Source of the DNA: an uncultured Campylobacter sp.
Lineage (GTDB): Bacteria; Campylobacterota; Campylobacteria; Campylobacterales; Campylobacteraceae
Length of the DNA: 64,000 nucleotides
Direction: 5' to 3'
NCBI RefSeq assembly: GCF_938045625.1
Contig: NZ_CALIAV010000102.1
Span: 6,433-70,432, forward strand
Made by a program: the position numbers and the translations under genes. Below are positions 46,134 through 55,470 of the stretch, in pieces (position 1 is the first letter of the stretch; each line of letters opens with the position of its first letter). The notes beneath the pieces were generated by a model. That model saw nothing but the letters and a program-made list of their open reading frames with translations, ran no database searches and was not told where the DNA came from.

Positions 46134-46814
46134 TCAGCGAGATGACGCGCTAATAAGTTCCAAAAAGCTAGAGGCGTCCCAGCTCGCCGTACCCACTAGC
46201 ACCCCGTCACAGCTTGCGATACCCGCTATCCCGCCGATATTTGCTACATTTACGCTACCGCCGTAAAGCAGCGGCGCGCTCGTTTGCTCGCGGATGAAAT
46301 TTAAAATATCTCGGGTCTGCTCCACGCTAGCGCTCTTGCCCGTGCCTATCGCCCAGACGGGCTCGTAGGCGATCAGCAGCCGCTCGTAGCCAAGATCGAT
46401 ATTTTTTAGCTGCTCCGCTAAAAACTCCTTCGTGCCGCCAGCTTCGTTCACGCTCAAATTTTCGCCGATGCAGTAGATGATCTGCCAGCACGCCTCTACG
46501 GCGAAGTCAAATTTAGCGCGTAAAAGCTCCTCGCTCTCGCCCAGCTCTCGCCGTTCGGAATGCCCGATCAGCACGCTTTTTATGCCAAACTCGTCCAGCA
46601 TCGCCTTACCGATCTCGCCGGTGTGAGCGCCGCTTTCGCACGGGTAGAAATTTTGCGCGCCGAGTTTAAATTTATGAGCCGCAAGATCAAGCGCGCTAAA
46701 CGGCGGAAATACCGTAACGTCGTCGTTTGTGCTCAAATTTGCGTCTAAAATTTGAGCGTATTTAGCAAAGCTCGCTCTCGTGTGATTGCACTTTAAATTT
46801 GCTAAAAACCTCAC
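46134..46814 (-). CDS. tpiA: Triosephosphate isomerase
   Basis: A 226 aa TIM barrel interconverting dihydroxyacetone phosphate and glyceraldehyde 3-phosphate. NLKCNHTR (Asn/Lys of the substrate site), [11 protein letters not shown] (catalytic His), [15 protein letters not shown] (catalytic Glu and loop 6) and [14 protein letters not shown] (phosphate site) are all present. Slightly shorter than the usual 250 residues, as in other Campylobacter. ATG overlaps the pgk stop (ATGA). Confidence 0.95.
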   Translation of the reverse strand: MRFLANLKCNHTRASFAKYAQILDANLSTNDDVTVFPPFSALDLAAHKFKLGAQNFYPCESGAHTGEIGKAMLDEFGIKSVLIGHSERRELGESEELLRAKFDFAVEACWQIIYCIGENLSVNEAGGTKEFLAEQLKNIDLGYERLLIAYEPVWAIGTGKSASVEQTRDILNFIREQTSAPLLYGGSVNVANIGGIAGIASCDGVLVGTASWDASSFLELISASSR

Positions 46815-48013
46815 TCTGCAGCCTTTCTGAGCGGTTTTATGCCCGGCAGCTCCTTGCCCTCGATGAGCTCCAAGCTAGCACCTCCGCCGGTCGAGATAAA
46901 TGTCATCTCGTCGGCGTCTCCCGCGCGCTCGACGACGTCGGCCGTATCGCCGCCGCCCACGACCGTAGTCGCGTGAGTGTCGATGATGGCGTGGCTCATT
47001 TTGATGCTGCCTTTGCTAAATTTATCCATCTCAAAAACGCCCATCGGCCCGTTCCACCAGATGGTTTGCGCGTCGGCGATGACCTCTTTAAAGAGCCTTA
47101 TCGACGCCGGCCCGATATCTAGTCCCATCCAGCCGCTCGGTATCTCTTGAGCGGGGACGAATTTTACGGCGCTTTCGGCCGAAAAAGTCTGAGCTGCGAC
47201 GACGTCTACGGGCAGGTAAATTTTAACGCCAAGCTCTCTACCCTTGCGCAAAATTTCACGCGCATCGTCGATGAGATCCTCTTCAAGTAGCGAGTTTCCG
47301 ATATTTTCGCCGAGCGATTTTAGAAACGTAAACGCCATGCCGCCGCCAATGATCAGCTTATCCACGCGCGGAAGCAGGTTGTGTAGGGCTTGCAGCTTGC
47401 CGCTTACCTTACTACCGCCCACGACCGCGACGAACGGACGCGCAGGGTGTTTGATGAGATTTTGAGCGAAATTTATCTCCTTTTGCAGCAAAAATCCAGC
47501 CGCCTTGTGCTTCTCGTCGTAAAATTTAGTGATCGCCTCGACCGAGCTGTGCGCCCTGTGGCAGACGCCAAAAGCATCGTTTATGTAAAATTCGCCGTAT
47601 CTAGCGAGCTCAGCGGCTAGCGCCTCGTCGTTTTTGGTTTCGCCCTTTTCAAAGCGCAAATTTTCAAGAAGTAAAATTTCGCCAGGCTTCAGCGCAGCGA
47701 CTTTGGCTTTGGCGTCCGCGCCGACGACGTCCTCGGCAAATATCACGTCTCTATCGAGCAGCCTCGAAAGCCTCTTTGCCACGCCTCGCAGCGAAAATTT
47801 CTCCTCAAAGCCATTTTTGGGACGTCCTAGGTGGCTAGCCAAAACCACGCTGCAGCCGTTATCTAGGCAGTAGCGGATAGTTGGTATCGCCGAGCGGATA
47901 CGGCGGTCATCAGTGATGTTTAAAAACTCATCCATAGGCACGTTAAAATCGCACCTGACAAATACCTTCGCGCCGCTAAGCTCAAGGTCGTTGATCGATA
48001 AAATTTCACTCAT
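46811..48013 (-). CDS. pgk: Phosphoglycerate kinase
   Basis: A 400 aa two-domain kinase of glycolysis and gluconeogenesis. [13 protein letters not shown] (residues 16-28), [66 protein letters not shown] and [10 protein letters not shown] are the expected signatures. Lies 16 bases after gap and overlaps tpiA; the three form one central-carbon operon. Confidence 0.97.
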   Translation of the reverse strand: MSEILSINDLELSGAKVFVRCDFNVPMDEFLNITDDRRIRSAIPTIRYCLDNGCSVVLASHLGRPKNGFEEKFSLRGVAKRLSRLLDRDVIFAEDVVGADAKAKVAALKPGEILLLENLRFEKGETKNDEALAAELARYGEFYINDAFGVCHRAHSSVEAITKFYDEKHKAAGFLLQKEINFAQNLIKHPARPFVAVVGGSKVSGKLQALHNLLPRVDKLIIGGGMAFTFLKSLGENIGNSLLEEDLIDDAREILRKGRELGVKIYLPVDVVAAQTFSAESAVKFVPAQEIPSGWMGLDIGPASIRLFKEVIADAQTIWWNGPMGVFEMDKFSKGSIKMSHAIIDTHATTVVGGGDTADVVERAGDADEMTFISTGGGASLELIEGKELPGIKPLRKAAE

Positions 48014-48029
48014 TTTTCACCCTTTAAAT

Positions 48030-49025
48030 TTACTTCGTAGCCACGATCTTAGCTAGGTCCACAAGCCTTGTCGAGTAGCCCCACTCGTTGTCGTACCACG
48101 CAAAGACCTTTACCATATCATCAGCGATGACCTGCGTCGTGTCGCTGGCTACGATGCTGCTGTATGCGCTCGTGCAAAAGTCACTGCTAACTCTATAATC
48201 GTCATCGACAAATAAAATTCCCTTTAAATTTGACTCCGCAGCCGCTCTAAACGCCTCGTTTATCTCATCTTTGCTGGCCGGTCTTTTTAAAACCGCCGTT
48301 AGATCGACCATCGAGACGTTTGCGACCGGTACGCGGACGGCTTGGCCGTGCATCTTGCCGTTTAGCTCGGGAAGTACTTTTGCGATAGCTTTTGCGGCTC
48401 CAGTGGTCGTAGGTCCGATATTTAGAGCGGCGGCACGTGAGCGGCGGAAGTCTTTGGCCTTTACGTCTACTAGGCTCTGTCCGTTTGTGTAGGCGTGGAT
48501 CGTGGTCATGAGCCCTTTTACGATGCCAAATTTATCGTTTAGTACTTTTGCGACGGGAGCTAGGCCGTTTGTGGTGCAGCTTGCGTTTGAGACGATTGCT
48601 TCGCCTGCGTATTTATCGTCGTTTACGCCCACTACAAAGGTCGCCGTGTCATCTTTTGCAGGAGCGCTCATGACGACTTTTTTGATACCGCGAGCTAGAT
48701 ATGGCTCGCATTTTTCAGTGGTTAAAAACTTGCCCGTACACTCCAAAACCACGTCTGCGCCGTAGTCTGCGTAGCTAAGCTCGTTTAGATCTCTTGTTGA
48801 AAAAACTCTTATCTTTTTGCCGTTTACTTCTATAAAATCGTCGCTTATCACCTTAACGTCTTGCTTAAATTCGCCGTGCACGCTGTCGTATTTGAGCAGA
48901 TAGCGCGTCATGTCGCGCGTCGCCGTGTCGTTGATAGCGACAAGCTCAACGTCGTCTCGCTCTAAAATAATACGAGCAGCGCACCTGCCGATACGTCCAA
49001 AACCGTTGATCGCGATTTTTACCAT
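48030..49025 (-). CDS. gap: Glyceraldehyde-3-phosphate dehydrogenase
   Basis: A 331 aa enzyme. KIAINGFGRIGRCAARI is the NAD site, VSNASCTTNGLAPVAKVL holds the catalytic cysteine, and RAAALNIGPTTTGAAKAI, RVPVANVSMVDLTAVL and WYDNEWGYSTRLVDL complete the family pattern. ATG at 49025 after AAGGAGCTAAAC. First gene of gap-pgk-tpiA. Confidence 0.97.
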   Translation of the reverse strand: MVKIAINGFGRIGRCAARIILERDDVELVAINDTATRDMTRYLLKYDSVHGEFKQDVKVISDDFIEVNGKKIRVFSTRDLNELSYADYGADVVLECTGKFLTTEKCEPYLARGIKKVVMSAPAKDDTATFVVGVNDDKYAGEAIVSNASCTTNGLAPVAKVLNDKFGIVKGLMTTIHAYTNGQSLVDVKAKDFRRSRAAALNIGPTTTGAAKAIAKVLPELNGKMHGQAVRVPVANVSMVDLTAVLKRPASKDEINEAFRAAAESNLKGILFVDDDYRVSSDFCTSAYSSIVASDTTQVIADDMVKVFAWYDNEWGYSTRLVDLAKIVATK

Positions 49026-49339
49026 GTTTAGCTCCTTGTGCTAGATTTTCCGGTCGCTTTCAAGCGCGCGGAAAGGTTATTTTCATACTTTTAGCTTTTT
49101 GCACGTTAAATTTACCGGCCTCAACCGATGCCAAGCGCATAAATTTAAGCCTCTCTAAAGCCCGCCTTTGCAAATTTTGACCCTCGCTTGCTCGCCGAAA
49201 AACGAGCCTTGCGAGCCCAAAAATCCCCAAATTTTACAAAATCTCCATTTAATTTGCGCTTTATCGGCGAATTTTTTGATTTTCAACCAATTTTCACTTC
49301 AAATTCGCTAAACTGCACCGAAATTTTAAAGGCAAATTT
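49026..49339. other. Divergent leader region of gap and nadD
   Basis: No gene seen in 314 bases. Near gap there is a small interrupted hairpin: TTTCCG (49047-49052) with CGGAAA (49069-49074) enclosing CGCT/AGCG (49055-49058, 49063-49066). It would fall in the gap 5' leader, upstream of the ribosome site. Confidence 0.4.
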
Positions 49340-49912
49340 ATGAAAATCGCGCTTTTCGGCGGTAGTTTCGACCCGCCTCATCTCGGGCACGACGCCGTCG
49401 TTAAAGCCGCGCTAGAGCAGCTAGACGCGGACAAGCTCATCATCATGCCGACCTTTATCAGCCCGTTTAAGAGCGAGTTTTCCGCTCCACCGCTGCTTCG
49501 GCTAAAGTGGGCGAACGAGGCTTGGGGCGCGCTGCCTAAAGTCTGCGTGAGCGACTACGAGATCGCGCAAAACCGCCCCGTACCGACGATAGAGAGCGTG
49601 CGGCACATGCGGCAAATTTACGCTGTGAGCGAGCTTTATCTCATTATCGGCGCCGACCATCTAGCAAGCCTGGATAAATGGCACGAGATAGACGAGCTCT
49701 TTAAACTCGCGACCTTCGTCGTAGCTAGCCGCGGCGACGTAGCCGTGCCTGAAAATTTTAAAATTTTAAACATAAACGAGCCCGTTTCGTCCTCGCAAAT
49801 CAGGCAAAATTTGGACAAAAGCCTGATGATACCGCGCATAGCCGACGAGGCGGCGAAATTTTACCAAGGAAAAACATGCAAGAAAGAATCGAACGAGTCA
49901 TCAAAATCCTAG
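49340..49912 (+). CDS. nadD: Nicotinate-nucleotide adenylyltransferase
   Basis: A 190 aa enzyme that makes nicotinate adenine dinucleotide for NAD synthesis. IALFGGSFDPPHLGHDAVVKAAL (residues 3-25) has the (H/T)xGH nucleotide motif, LIIMPTFISPFKSE the substrate loop, LIIGADHLASLDKWHEID and VSSSQIRQNLDKSLMIP (ISSTxIR-like) the second nucleotide site. The 3' end overlaps rsfS by 37 bases, a common nadD-rsfS arrangement. Confidence 0.95.
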   Translation: MKIALFGGSFDPPHLGHDAVVKAALEQLDADKLIIMPTFISPFKSEFSAPPLLRLKWANEAWGALPKVCVSDYEIAQNRPVPTIESVRHMRQIYAVSELYLIIGADHLASLDKWHEIDELFKLATFVVASRGDVAVPENFKILNINEPVSSSQIRQNLDKSLMIPRIADEAAKFYQGKTCKKESNESSKS

Positions 49913-50202
49913 ACGCCAAAAAGGCCGAAGCTATCGAAGCTATCGACATGAGCGGGCGCGAATACATCGCAAAATGCGTCATCATCGCCACCACGATGGG
50001 CGAGCGCCACGCCTACTCACTAACGGACGACCTAAAAGAGGGGCTAAAGGACGAAGGCGAGCAGTTTTTAGGCATCGAAAGCTCCGGCGACTGGGTCGTG
50101 ATCGATCTAGGCGACATCCTCATCCACCTCATGAGCGCGCAATACCGTGCCAAATACAATATCGAAGAGTTTTTAAGCAAGCTAAAAGAGGTAAAAGCTT
50201 AA
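49876..50202 (+). CDS. rsfS: Ribosomal silencing factor RsfS
   Basis: A 108 aa RsfS/Iojap-family protein that binds ribosomal protein uL14 and blocks subunit joining when nutrients are scarce. DMSGREYIAKCVIIATTMGERHAYSL, GIESSGDWVVIDLGDILIHLMS and YRAKYNIEEFLSK are typical. ATG at 49876 lies within nadD. Confidence 0.94.
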   Translation: MQERIERVIKILDAKKAEAIEAIDMSGREYIAKCVIIATTMGERHAYSLTDDLKEGLKDEGEQFLGIESSGDWVVIDLGDILIHLMSAQYRAKYNIEEFLSKLKEVKA

Positions 50203-50337
50203 GCTAAATTTAGCTCGCCGCGCCAGTAGCGTCAAATTTGCCTAAAGCATGCAGCGGACGGTAAATTTGACCAAAGCCGCCGTTTTAACGCTAAGATTTG
50301 CCCGATCTTGCAAGCGGCGTGCTTGATTATTTTAGTC

Positions 50338-50372
50338 AAAAGCCGACATCGCAGGCTTTTGCTTTTATTTTA
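50338..50372 (+). terminator. Possible terminator of nadD-rsfS
   Basis: AAAAGCC (50338-50344) and GGCTTTT (50354-50360), a 7-bp stem with a nine-base loop, followed by GCTTTTATTTT. It is 135 bases after the rsfS stop, so the link is uncertain. Confidence 0.5.
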
Positions 50373-50811
50373 AAAAAGTCAAATTTGAAGCGGACGTCGT
50401 CAAATTTAGCGACTCTTCAAACCTATACCGCAAATTTAACTGGCGTAGCAAAAATGAAACTAAAAACCTACGCTAAATTTCTCCTGACCGCAAAATATCC
50501 CGCGGCAAAAATCCAAAAGCTAAATAAAATTAAAAATTATCTTGCGAAATTTGACTTTTAAGAGGGCGGGCAAGAAGGAAAGTTTGCGGTCAAATTTGGC
50601 TCCAAAGCCGGCAAGATGGGTTTTGCAACATTGAATTTCGACCGAAAATTTAGCAGAGAACTGATGGTGAGCGGGCATAAAACACAAGTTAAATGCATTT
50701 GGCGGCAAAGCGACTTTAATACCGTAATTTAAAAGCCGACTGCCATGAGTTTTTCCTGCGTTTTTAGCGATTATTTTATAAATTAAAAGGCCGGCTTAAA
50801 TCTAATTTTTA

Positions 50812-50817
50812 TATAAT
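50812..50817 (+). promoter_or_regulatory. Putative -10 box of the secreted hydrolase
   Basis: TATAAT in TTTTATATAATTAACC, 28 bases before the ATG at 50845. Confidence 0.5.
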
Positions 50818-50844
50818 TAACCAAAGTCAATATAAAGGATACTT

Positions 50845-51672
50845 ATGTTTAGAAAAACTTTTGTTTTATTAGTTGCGCTCTTTACGGCGCATTTGTTTGC
50901 GGGCGACGCGTACTTGCACACGAGCGAGTCAGCCCAAAAAGGCGTAGCGCAGGCTCAAATCGCGCTTCCAAAAAACGTCACGGGCGGCGATATTTACGTC
51001 GGACCTTTTAAAGATGCTCCAAAGACGCAAGCCAAAGCGCCGGTCGTAGTTTTCTTGCACGGTTCATCGGGTATCAACAACAAAATAGGCCTTGACAAAT
51101 GGCAAGAGTGGCTCGCAAAAGAGGGCATAGCAAGCTTTATGTTTGATAGCATGGCCCTAGAAAACAGGATAACATACAAATCTCCGGCAGATAAGGAGAT
51201 TTACGAAAAAGTCCATTCGCTACGCTCTAGCGAAATCAAAATCGCCTTGGATGCGCTAAAAAACACGGAATGGGCAGATACAAGCAAGCTGTTTTTAGCC
51301 GGCACCAGCGAAGGCGCGGTGGCTGTAGCCAGATATGAGGGCAAGGACTTTTTAGGCAAGATTATAAACTCTTGGTCGTGCGAGGAGAATTACTTCGTAA
51401 AAGAGCACAAAACGGCGCTTAACGATACGCCGGTTTTAAATTTAGTAAGCGATCAGGATAAATATTTTTCTCAAAAAAATAGCTATCTAGGCAACGAAAA
51501 CGCCACCGGAAACTGCGCCGCAGCTTACGGCGAGAAGAAAAATGCGATAGTTTTACTCTTGCCCAATGCTCCGCACACGCTCATAAATTTGCCCGCCGCG
51601 CGCTTTGCGACCGTTTCTTTTATCAAAAGCATACTTGAAGGCACGTTTGACGCCGATACGATCGGCGAGTAA
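50845..51672 (+). CDS. Secreted alpha/beta hydrolase (dienelactone hydrolase-like)
   Basis: A 275 aa protein with a signal peptide (KTFVLLVALFTAHLFAG) and an alpha/beta-hydrolase fold. VVVFLHGSSGINN is the oxyanion strand, LFLAGTSEGAVAVARY holds the nucleophile Ser in GxSxG, LNLVSDQDKYF the likely acid Asp and LPNAPHTLINL the catalytic His. The substrate is unknown; periplasmic location is inferred from the signal. ATG after AAAGGATACTT, own promoter and terminator. Confidence 0.85.
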   Translation: MFRKTFVLLVALFTAHLFAGDAYLHTSESAQKGVAQAQIALPKNVTGGDIYVGPFKDAPKTQAKAPVVVFLHGSSGINNKIGLDKWQEWLAKEGIASFMFDSMALENRITYKSPADKEIYEKVHSLRSSEIKIALDALKNTEWADTSKLFLAGTSEGAVAVARYEGKDFLGKIINSWSCEENYFVKEHKTALNDTPVLNLVSDQDKYFSQKNSYLGNENATGNCAAAYGEKKNAIVLLLPNAPHTLINLPAARFATVSFIKSILEGTFDADTIGE

Positions 51673-51686
51673 CGACCGATAAATTT

Positions 51687-51725
51687 GCGGCGATGAGGTC
51701 TATAAATTTTGTCGCCGCGCTTTTT
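51687..51725 (+). terminator. Terminator after the secreted hydrolase
   Basis: GCGGCGA (51687-51693) pairs with TCGCCGC (51712-51718), 18-base loop with AAATTTT, followed by GCTTTTT. Confidence 0.65.
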
Positions 51726-51931
51726 GCCGATGCGTAAAATTTGAGCCGAATTTGAGCGGCCTAGCGACAAAATACTTCGTTTTAGATTTTTGTATTCAAA
51801 TTTGGTAAATTTATTTTAAATTTTAGCATTTAAAATTTGGGTCAAGTTTGACAAATCTTAGCTCCGCATTTTATTTGTCAAGACCGGCATTTTAAAAACG
51901 ATAAAATTTGAGCCGCTATGCCGCGCGCCTC

Positions 51932-52651
51932 TTACCACCGATAAATTTTATCCTCATAAGCGATCAGTCTAAATTCCTCTTTGTGGTTGCCGTTGCCGAT
52001 CGTGTGGCTGTCTTGGCCCGCGCCCAGGCGTAGTTTATGCAGCCTGCCGCCGTATGTACCGACGAATAGCACGCTGCCGTCCTCGCTTAGAGCCATAGAC
52101 TTTATCGTACCGCCCAGATAGTGGCGCCAAATTTTACGCCCGTCCTTGCCGACTGCTTTTATGTAGCCGTATGCGTCGCCGAGAATGTAAAAGTCCTGCG
52201 TCGCCACGCCCGCGTAAACTCTCATCGCATCGTCGATCAGCGTGAAATTTTTCTCGCCCTCTTCGTCATACGAATAAGCCTCAACCTCCAGCCCTCGCTT
52301 TAGAGCCGCCCTGTCCACGCCGATCGTGACGCCGTTGTAGAAGTGGCAGGAGTTCGTGATGAGCTGCGTATCGTCCGCGCTAAAGAGGCAAAAGTGCGGA
52401 TACGAGCTCTGCGCGCCGATGCTGCCCAGTCGCTCGCCCTCGCTATCCATCAGGACGTGCTCATCGGTATCTTGCTCGCCCGCGACGATAAGAGCGTTGT
52501 CGTTTGATAGCGCCGCGTTAGCCATGTCGATATAGAGTGCAGCGTTGCCGTCATCGTCCTCGTAGAGCTGTCCGTCCTCATAGATCGGATGGATGAGCTT
52601 CGCGCCACTTTGCGAGATCAAAAAAATTCCGTCGTGGGCGACCAAAAGCAC
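51932..52651 (-). pseudogene. C-terminal part of an interrupted beta-propeller-like protein
   Basis: 239 codons from a GTG at 52651 with no ribosome site. The protein is a run of WD40/PQQ-like blades (VLLVAHDGIFLISQSGAKLI, FYILGDAYGYIKAVGKDGRK, VLFVGTYGGRLHKLRLG). The frame continues upstream (AEILPFNDGSK) to an in-frame TAG at 52685-52687, beyond which the same reading frame is the neighbouring gene. The two pieces therefore look like one gene of about 436 codons split by an amber codon. No signal peptide; function unknown. Confidence 0.65.
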
Positions 52652-52684
52652 CTTGCTGCCGTCGTTAAAGGGTAAAATTTCAGC

Positions 52685-53242
52685 CTAGTCGTAGATGATC
52701 TCTAGCTCGTGGCTAAATCTCGCCACCAGCTCGCCGCCGCTCTTGCCGTCGTAGCCTTTTACGAGCTCAATCTCGCCTCTCCTAAGAAGGGCGTAAATTT
52801 CGTTTCGCTTGGACTTGCCCACGGCGATGACGCCCTTTGCCACCTCGCTCACGCGGTCGCCCTCCAGCAGATACAGCGTCTTGCCGTCGTCGTTTGAGGC
52901 GATAAAAAGGACGTTCTCGCTGCCAAGAGGGCAAATTTGATCGATGTCTCTTAGCTTTTTTCTCAACTTTTTATCGAAAATGACGTTTGATGGCGGAAAA
53001 TCGGCTCTAAATTTCGCCGTCTCGCCGCGCTCGTTAGCTTCCTTTAGCAGCGCAAAAACCGCCTTGCAGAGCTGCGTCACACCCTCGCGCTCATCGACCG
53101 GATCCTCGCCCTTGTAGGCGTCCCAGCCGTGCACCTCGGCAAACGCCACCATATCGTTTACGGCCTTGGCATATTTCTCGCCCTTTTCGTTCCACTCTTT
53201 TTGCCACTCCGCCTTAAGCGCCTCGTAGTCCAAGTTTTTCAT
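52685..53242 (-). CDS. N-terminal part of the same interrupted propeller-like protein
   Basis: A 185 aa product from the ATG at 53242. Residues 1-95 are helical and acidic (EALKAEWQKEWNEKGEKYAK); 96-185 are propeller-like strands (VLFIASNDDGKTLYLLEGDR, EIYALLRRGEIELVKGY). It stops in mid-propeller at TAG, right where the next blade (ILPFNDGSKVLLVAHDGIFL) begins in the same frame. Read-through or recent loss are both possible. I recognise no named family; the likely ancestral product was a cytoplasmic repeat protein. Confidence 0.7.
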   Translation of the reverse strand: MKNLDYEALKAEWQKEWNEKGEKYAKAVNDMVAFAEVHGWDAYKGEDPVDEREGVTQLCKAVFALLKEANERGETAKFRADFPPSNVIFDKKLRKKLRDIDQICPLGSENVLFIASNDDGKTLYLLEGDRVSEVAKGVIAVGKSKRNEIYALLRRGEIELVKGYDGKSGGELVARFSHELEIIYD

Positions 53243-53445
53243 TGATTTTTCTTAGGTTTGTTGTCCGCTTTTTCGCTGCGATTCGCGAAATTTTAGCCAA
53301 GTCCGCTAAAGCTAAATTTAACGTCTATCAAGCTAGCAAATTTAACGCAGTAAATCAGCAAAATGCTCTTAAAATTTGCCATCAACCCAAGCTTGCCAAA
53401 TTTAAGACACGCAAATTTGATGGCAAAACCGGCCTCGTCCGCCTA

Positions 53446-54384
53446 CTAGCTCCGCCAGAGCTTTTCTACCTGCGCGGCGTCCTCGTCCGCAAGCTCAAAG
53501 CCGAAAATATCGATATTTTCAAGCAATCGCTCCTTGCTAGCGAAGTTTACTACCGTGCAAACCCCATGTTGTACGAGCCAGCGCAAGATGATTTGTGACC
53601 GCGTTTTGCCGTATTTTTCGCTGATTTGCGCGAGCGCGGGCTCTTTTAGCTCTTCGCCGGGCTCGTATAGCAGCTGCACTTGCACGTCATGGTCGGTCAC
53701 CTTGCCGCGCGCAGCAAAGCGCCGCAGACAGGAGCGAGAGCGCGTCTGATAAACCGCGGGCTTAACTTCGCTACCTTGCGCGATTTTGGCTAAATTTTCG
53801 ACTCCGAATTTTCCAGGGTAATCGCAAATGCCGATCGCCGCCGCAAGTCCCTCGCGGTAAAGCCGCTGTAAAACGTGCCAAGCAAGGCTAACATCGCCCG
53901 CCCCTACGCGCAGCAAAAGTAGATCGACGTAGTCGGTATTTAGTTTTTTTAAGGAGCCCTCAAAGCTTTTTATCATGCCGCTTTCGTCGCCGTTTTGAGC
54001 CTCGAGCGCGCTTTGGACAAATAGCTGTCCGCCCCCTAAACCGCTAGCCTCAAACGCGGCTGCTGCAGCCTCCTCGCCCCCCCCGTCCGTATCGATCAGG
54101 CGGTAACCTAGCCCAAGAGCCGCCCCCAGCGCGTTTTTGTCTTTCAAATCATCAAATTTAGCTGCGCTAAGTCCGACGATCGGCATCAAAATTCTGTTAT
54201 TTAGCGTGAGATACGGCGTCATCGCGGCAAGCCTCTCGCCGAGATTTTTCGCGCCGCTTAGATCTACGCCGTCCGTCAAATTTGTAGCGCCGATCTCGCC
54301 GGTCTGCTGAGCAAACAAATTAACTCCCGCAGTAAGACCCGCCGCACAGGTCGCAGCGCCCTTTATGAACTCTCTTCTTTTTAT
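53446..54384 (-). CDS. Tat-exported aldo/keto reductase-like protein with an apparent ATA start and lost catalytic residues
   Basis: 312 codons of AKR TIM-barrel sequence. The natural N-terminus is KRREFIKGAATCAAGLTAG, a twin-arginine signal, immediately after ATA at 54384-54382, with GGAG five bases upstream. The in-frame TTG at 54462 has no ribosome site and would put 26 odd residues before the Tat signal. In the barrel, the catalytic Asp of LIDT is kept but Tyr (position of VYGNEE), Lys (TKLW) and His (IHWP) are replaced (TDGGGEEA, VQSALE, LLRVGA), and the NADP loop is altered (VNFASKERL for IPKS). It is thus a probable pseudo-enzyme, if expressed. Confidence 0.75.
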   Translation of the reverse strand: MKRREFIKGAATCAAGLTAGVNLFAQQTGEIGATNLTDGVDLSGAKNLGERLAAMTPYLTLNNRILMPIVGLSAAKFDDLKDKNALGAALGLGYRLIDTDGGGEEAAAAAFEASGLGGGQLFVQSALEAQNGDESGMIKSFEGSLKKLNTDYVDLLLLRVGAGDVSLAWHVLQRLYREGLAAAIGICDYPGKFGVENLAKIAQGSEVKPAVYQTRSRSCLRRFAARGKVTDHDVQVQLLYEPGEELKEPALAQISEKYGKTRSQIILRWLVQHGVCTVVNFASKERLLENIDIFGFELADEDAAQVEKLWRS

Positions 54385-54600
54385 GTTCGCTCCGTTTTTT
54401 GATTTATCGGTTGCTGCGCCAAATTTACAAGCCGCGCGCCGAGCAAACCGTGTCGCGTCCAAATTTATTTAAAATCACGGAAATTTAAATTTGAGTTGCA
54501 CCAAACGACGCCCAAAGAGCCGCATTTAAATTTATCTAAAACGCGGCCGAGTAGAAATTTCGCACTCGCCAAACGCAGCCAAAGAGCTAAAAAGTCAAAT

Positions 54601-55470
54601 TCAAATCTCAAACGCGCAGGAGCTTGGCTGTCCGCCTTCAAATCCCTTTTTAAACCACGTCATACGCTGTTTTGACGAGCCGTGCGTGAACGAGTCTGGC
54701 GCCACGCGGCCTTGGTATTTTTTCTGTAGCGCATCGTCGCCTATCGCGCTCGCGGCATTTAGCGCCTCCTCGATGTCGCCGTCCTCTAGCACCTTGTAGC
54801 GCCCCATGTAGTGTGCCCAGACGCCCGCATAGCAGTCGGCCTGCAGCTCGACCTTGACTTGCAAGGCGTTTTGCTCGATAGGGCTTTTCGTGCGCGATTT
54901 TAGCTCGTTTACTTTACCGAGCGTGCCTAGTAAATTTTGCACGTGATGTCCGACCTCGTGGGCGATCACATAGGCCTGCGCGAAGTCGCCTGCGGCCTTG
55001 TATTTGACCTCTAGCTCGTCAAAAAAGCTAAGATCCAGATAGACCTTTTTATCCGCGGGGCAGTAAAAAGGCCCCATCTGTGAGCTAGCCGTGCCGCACG
55101 CGCTAGAAACGCCGTCTCTAAAAAGCACCAAACTAGGCTCTTTGTACTGCGCGCCGCCCGCCTTAAATACCTTACTCCACACGTCCTCAGTCTGCGCCAG
55201 TACCGCAGAGACGAAGGCGACCTTTTCCTTTTCCTGCGGGCTATCTAATGCCGCCCTTTGAGTGCCCGCACCGCCGCCATCAAGTAGCGCGAGAGGGTTA
55301 AAGCCCATAAAATACGCGACCGCGCCGATAACTAGCACCACGCGGCCGATGCTTGAGCCCAGCAAAAATCTGATAATCGGTATGAGCGCGCCCAGCGAAC
55401 CCATGCTGTTTACGCTGTTTTGCCGCCTATCCTCGACGTTATCGCTTCGTCTGCTGTCTTGCCATTTCAT
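54601..55470 (-). CDS. ypfJ: YpfJ-family neutral zinc metallopeptidase
   Basis: A 289 aa membrane-anchored protein. An N-terminal basic part (WQDSRRSDNVEDRR) is followed by a hydrophobic helix (IGRVVLVIGAVAYFMGF), then the peptidase domain with GTASSQMGPFYCPADKKVYLD, YVIAHEVGHHVQNLLG (HExxH zinc site) and VELQADCYAGVWAHY (third ligand Glu). The closing RMTWFKKGFEGGQPSSC is typical. Substrate unknown. Complete for the family. Confidence 0.9.
   Translation of the reverse strand: MKWQDSRRSDNVEDRRQNSVNSMGSLGALIPIIRFLLGSSIGRVVLVIGAVAYFMGFNPLALLDGGGAGTQRAALDSPQEKEKVAFVSAVLAQTEDVWSKVFKAGGAQYKEPSLVLFRDGVSSACGTASSQMGPFYCPADKKVYLDLSFFDELEVKYKAAGDFAQAYVIAHEVGHHVQNLLGTLGKVNELKSRTKSPIEQNALQVKVELQADCYAGVWAHYMGRYKVLEDGDIEEALNAASAIGDDALQKKYQGRVAPDSFTHGSSKQRMTWFKKGFEGGQPSSCAFEI

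Larger units (their letters stand above)
50203..50844. other. Gene-free AAATTT-rich region after rsfS
   Basis: 642 bases without a credible gene. One open frame at 50298-50561 has no ribosome site and is composed of AAATTT-derived NL and KF pairs. The region opens with AGCTAAATTTAGCT, a 14-base palindrome (50202-50215), and has a terminator-like hairpin (50338-50360). Confidence 0.5.

Noticed and set aside
50298..50561. 87-codon open frame after rsfS
   Set aside because: No ribosome site, no domain, and composition dominated by NL and KF from AAATTT words in spacer.
53242..53598. 118-codon open frame on the plus strand
   Set aside because: Overlaps the real aldo/keto reductase-like gene on the other strand; first half is AAATTT-rich spacer translation.
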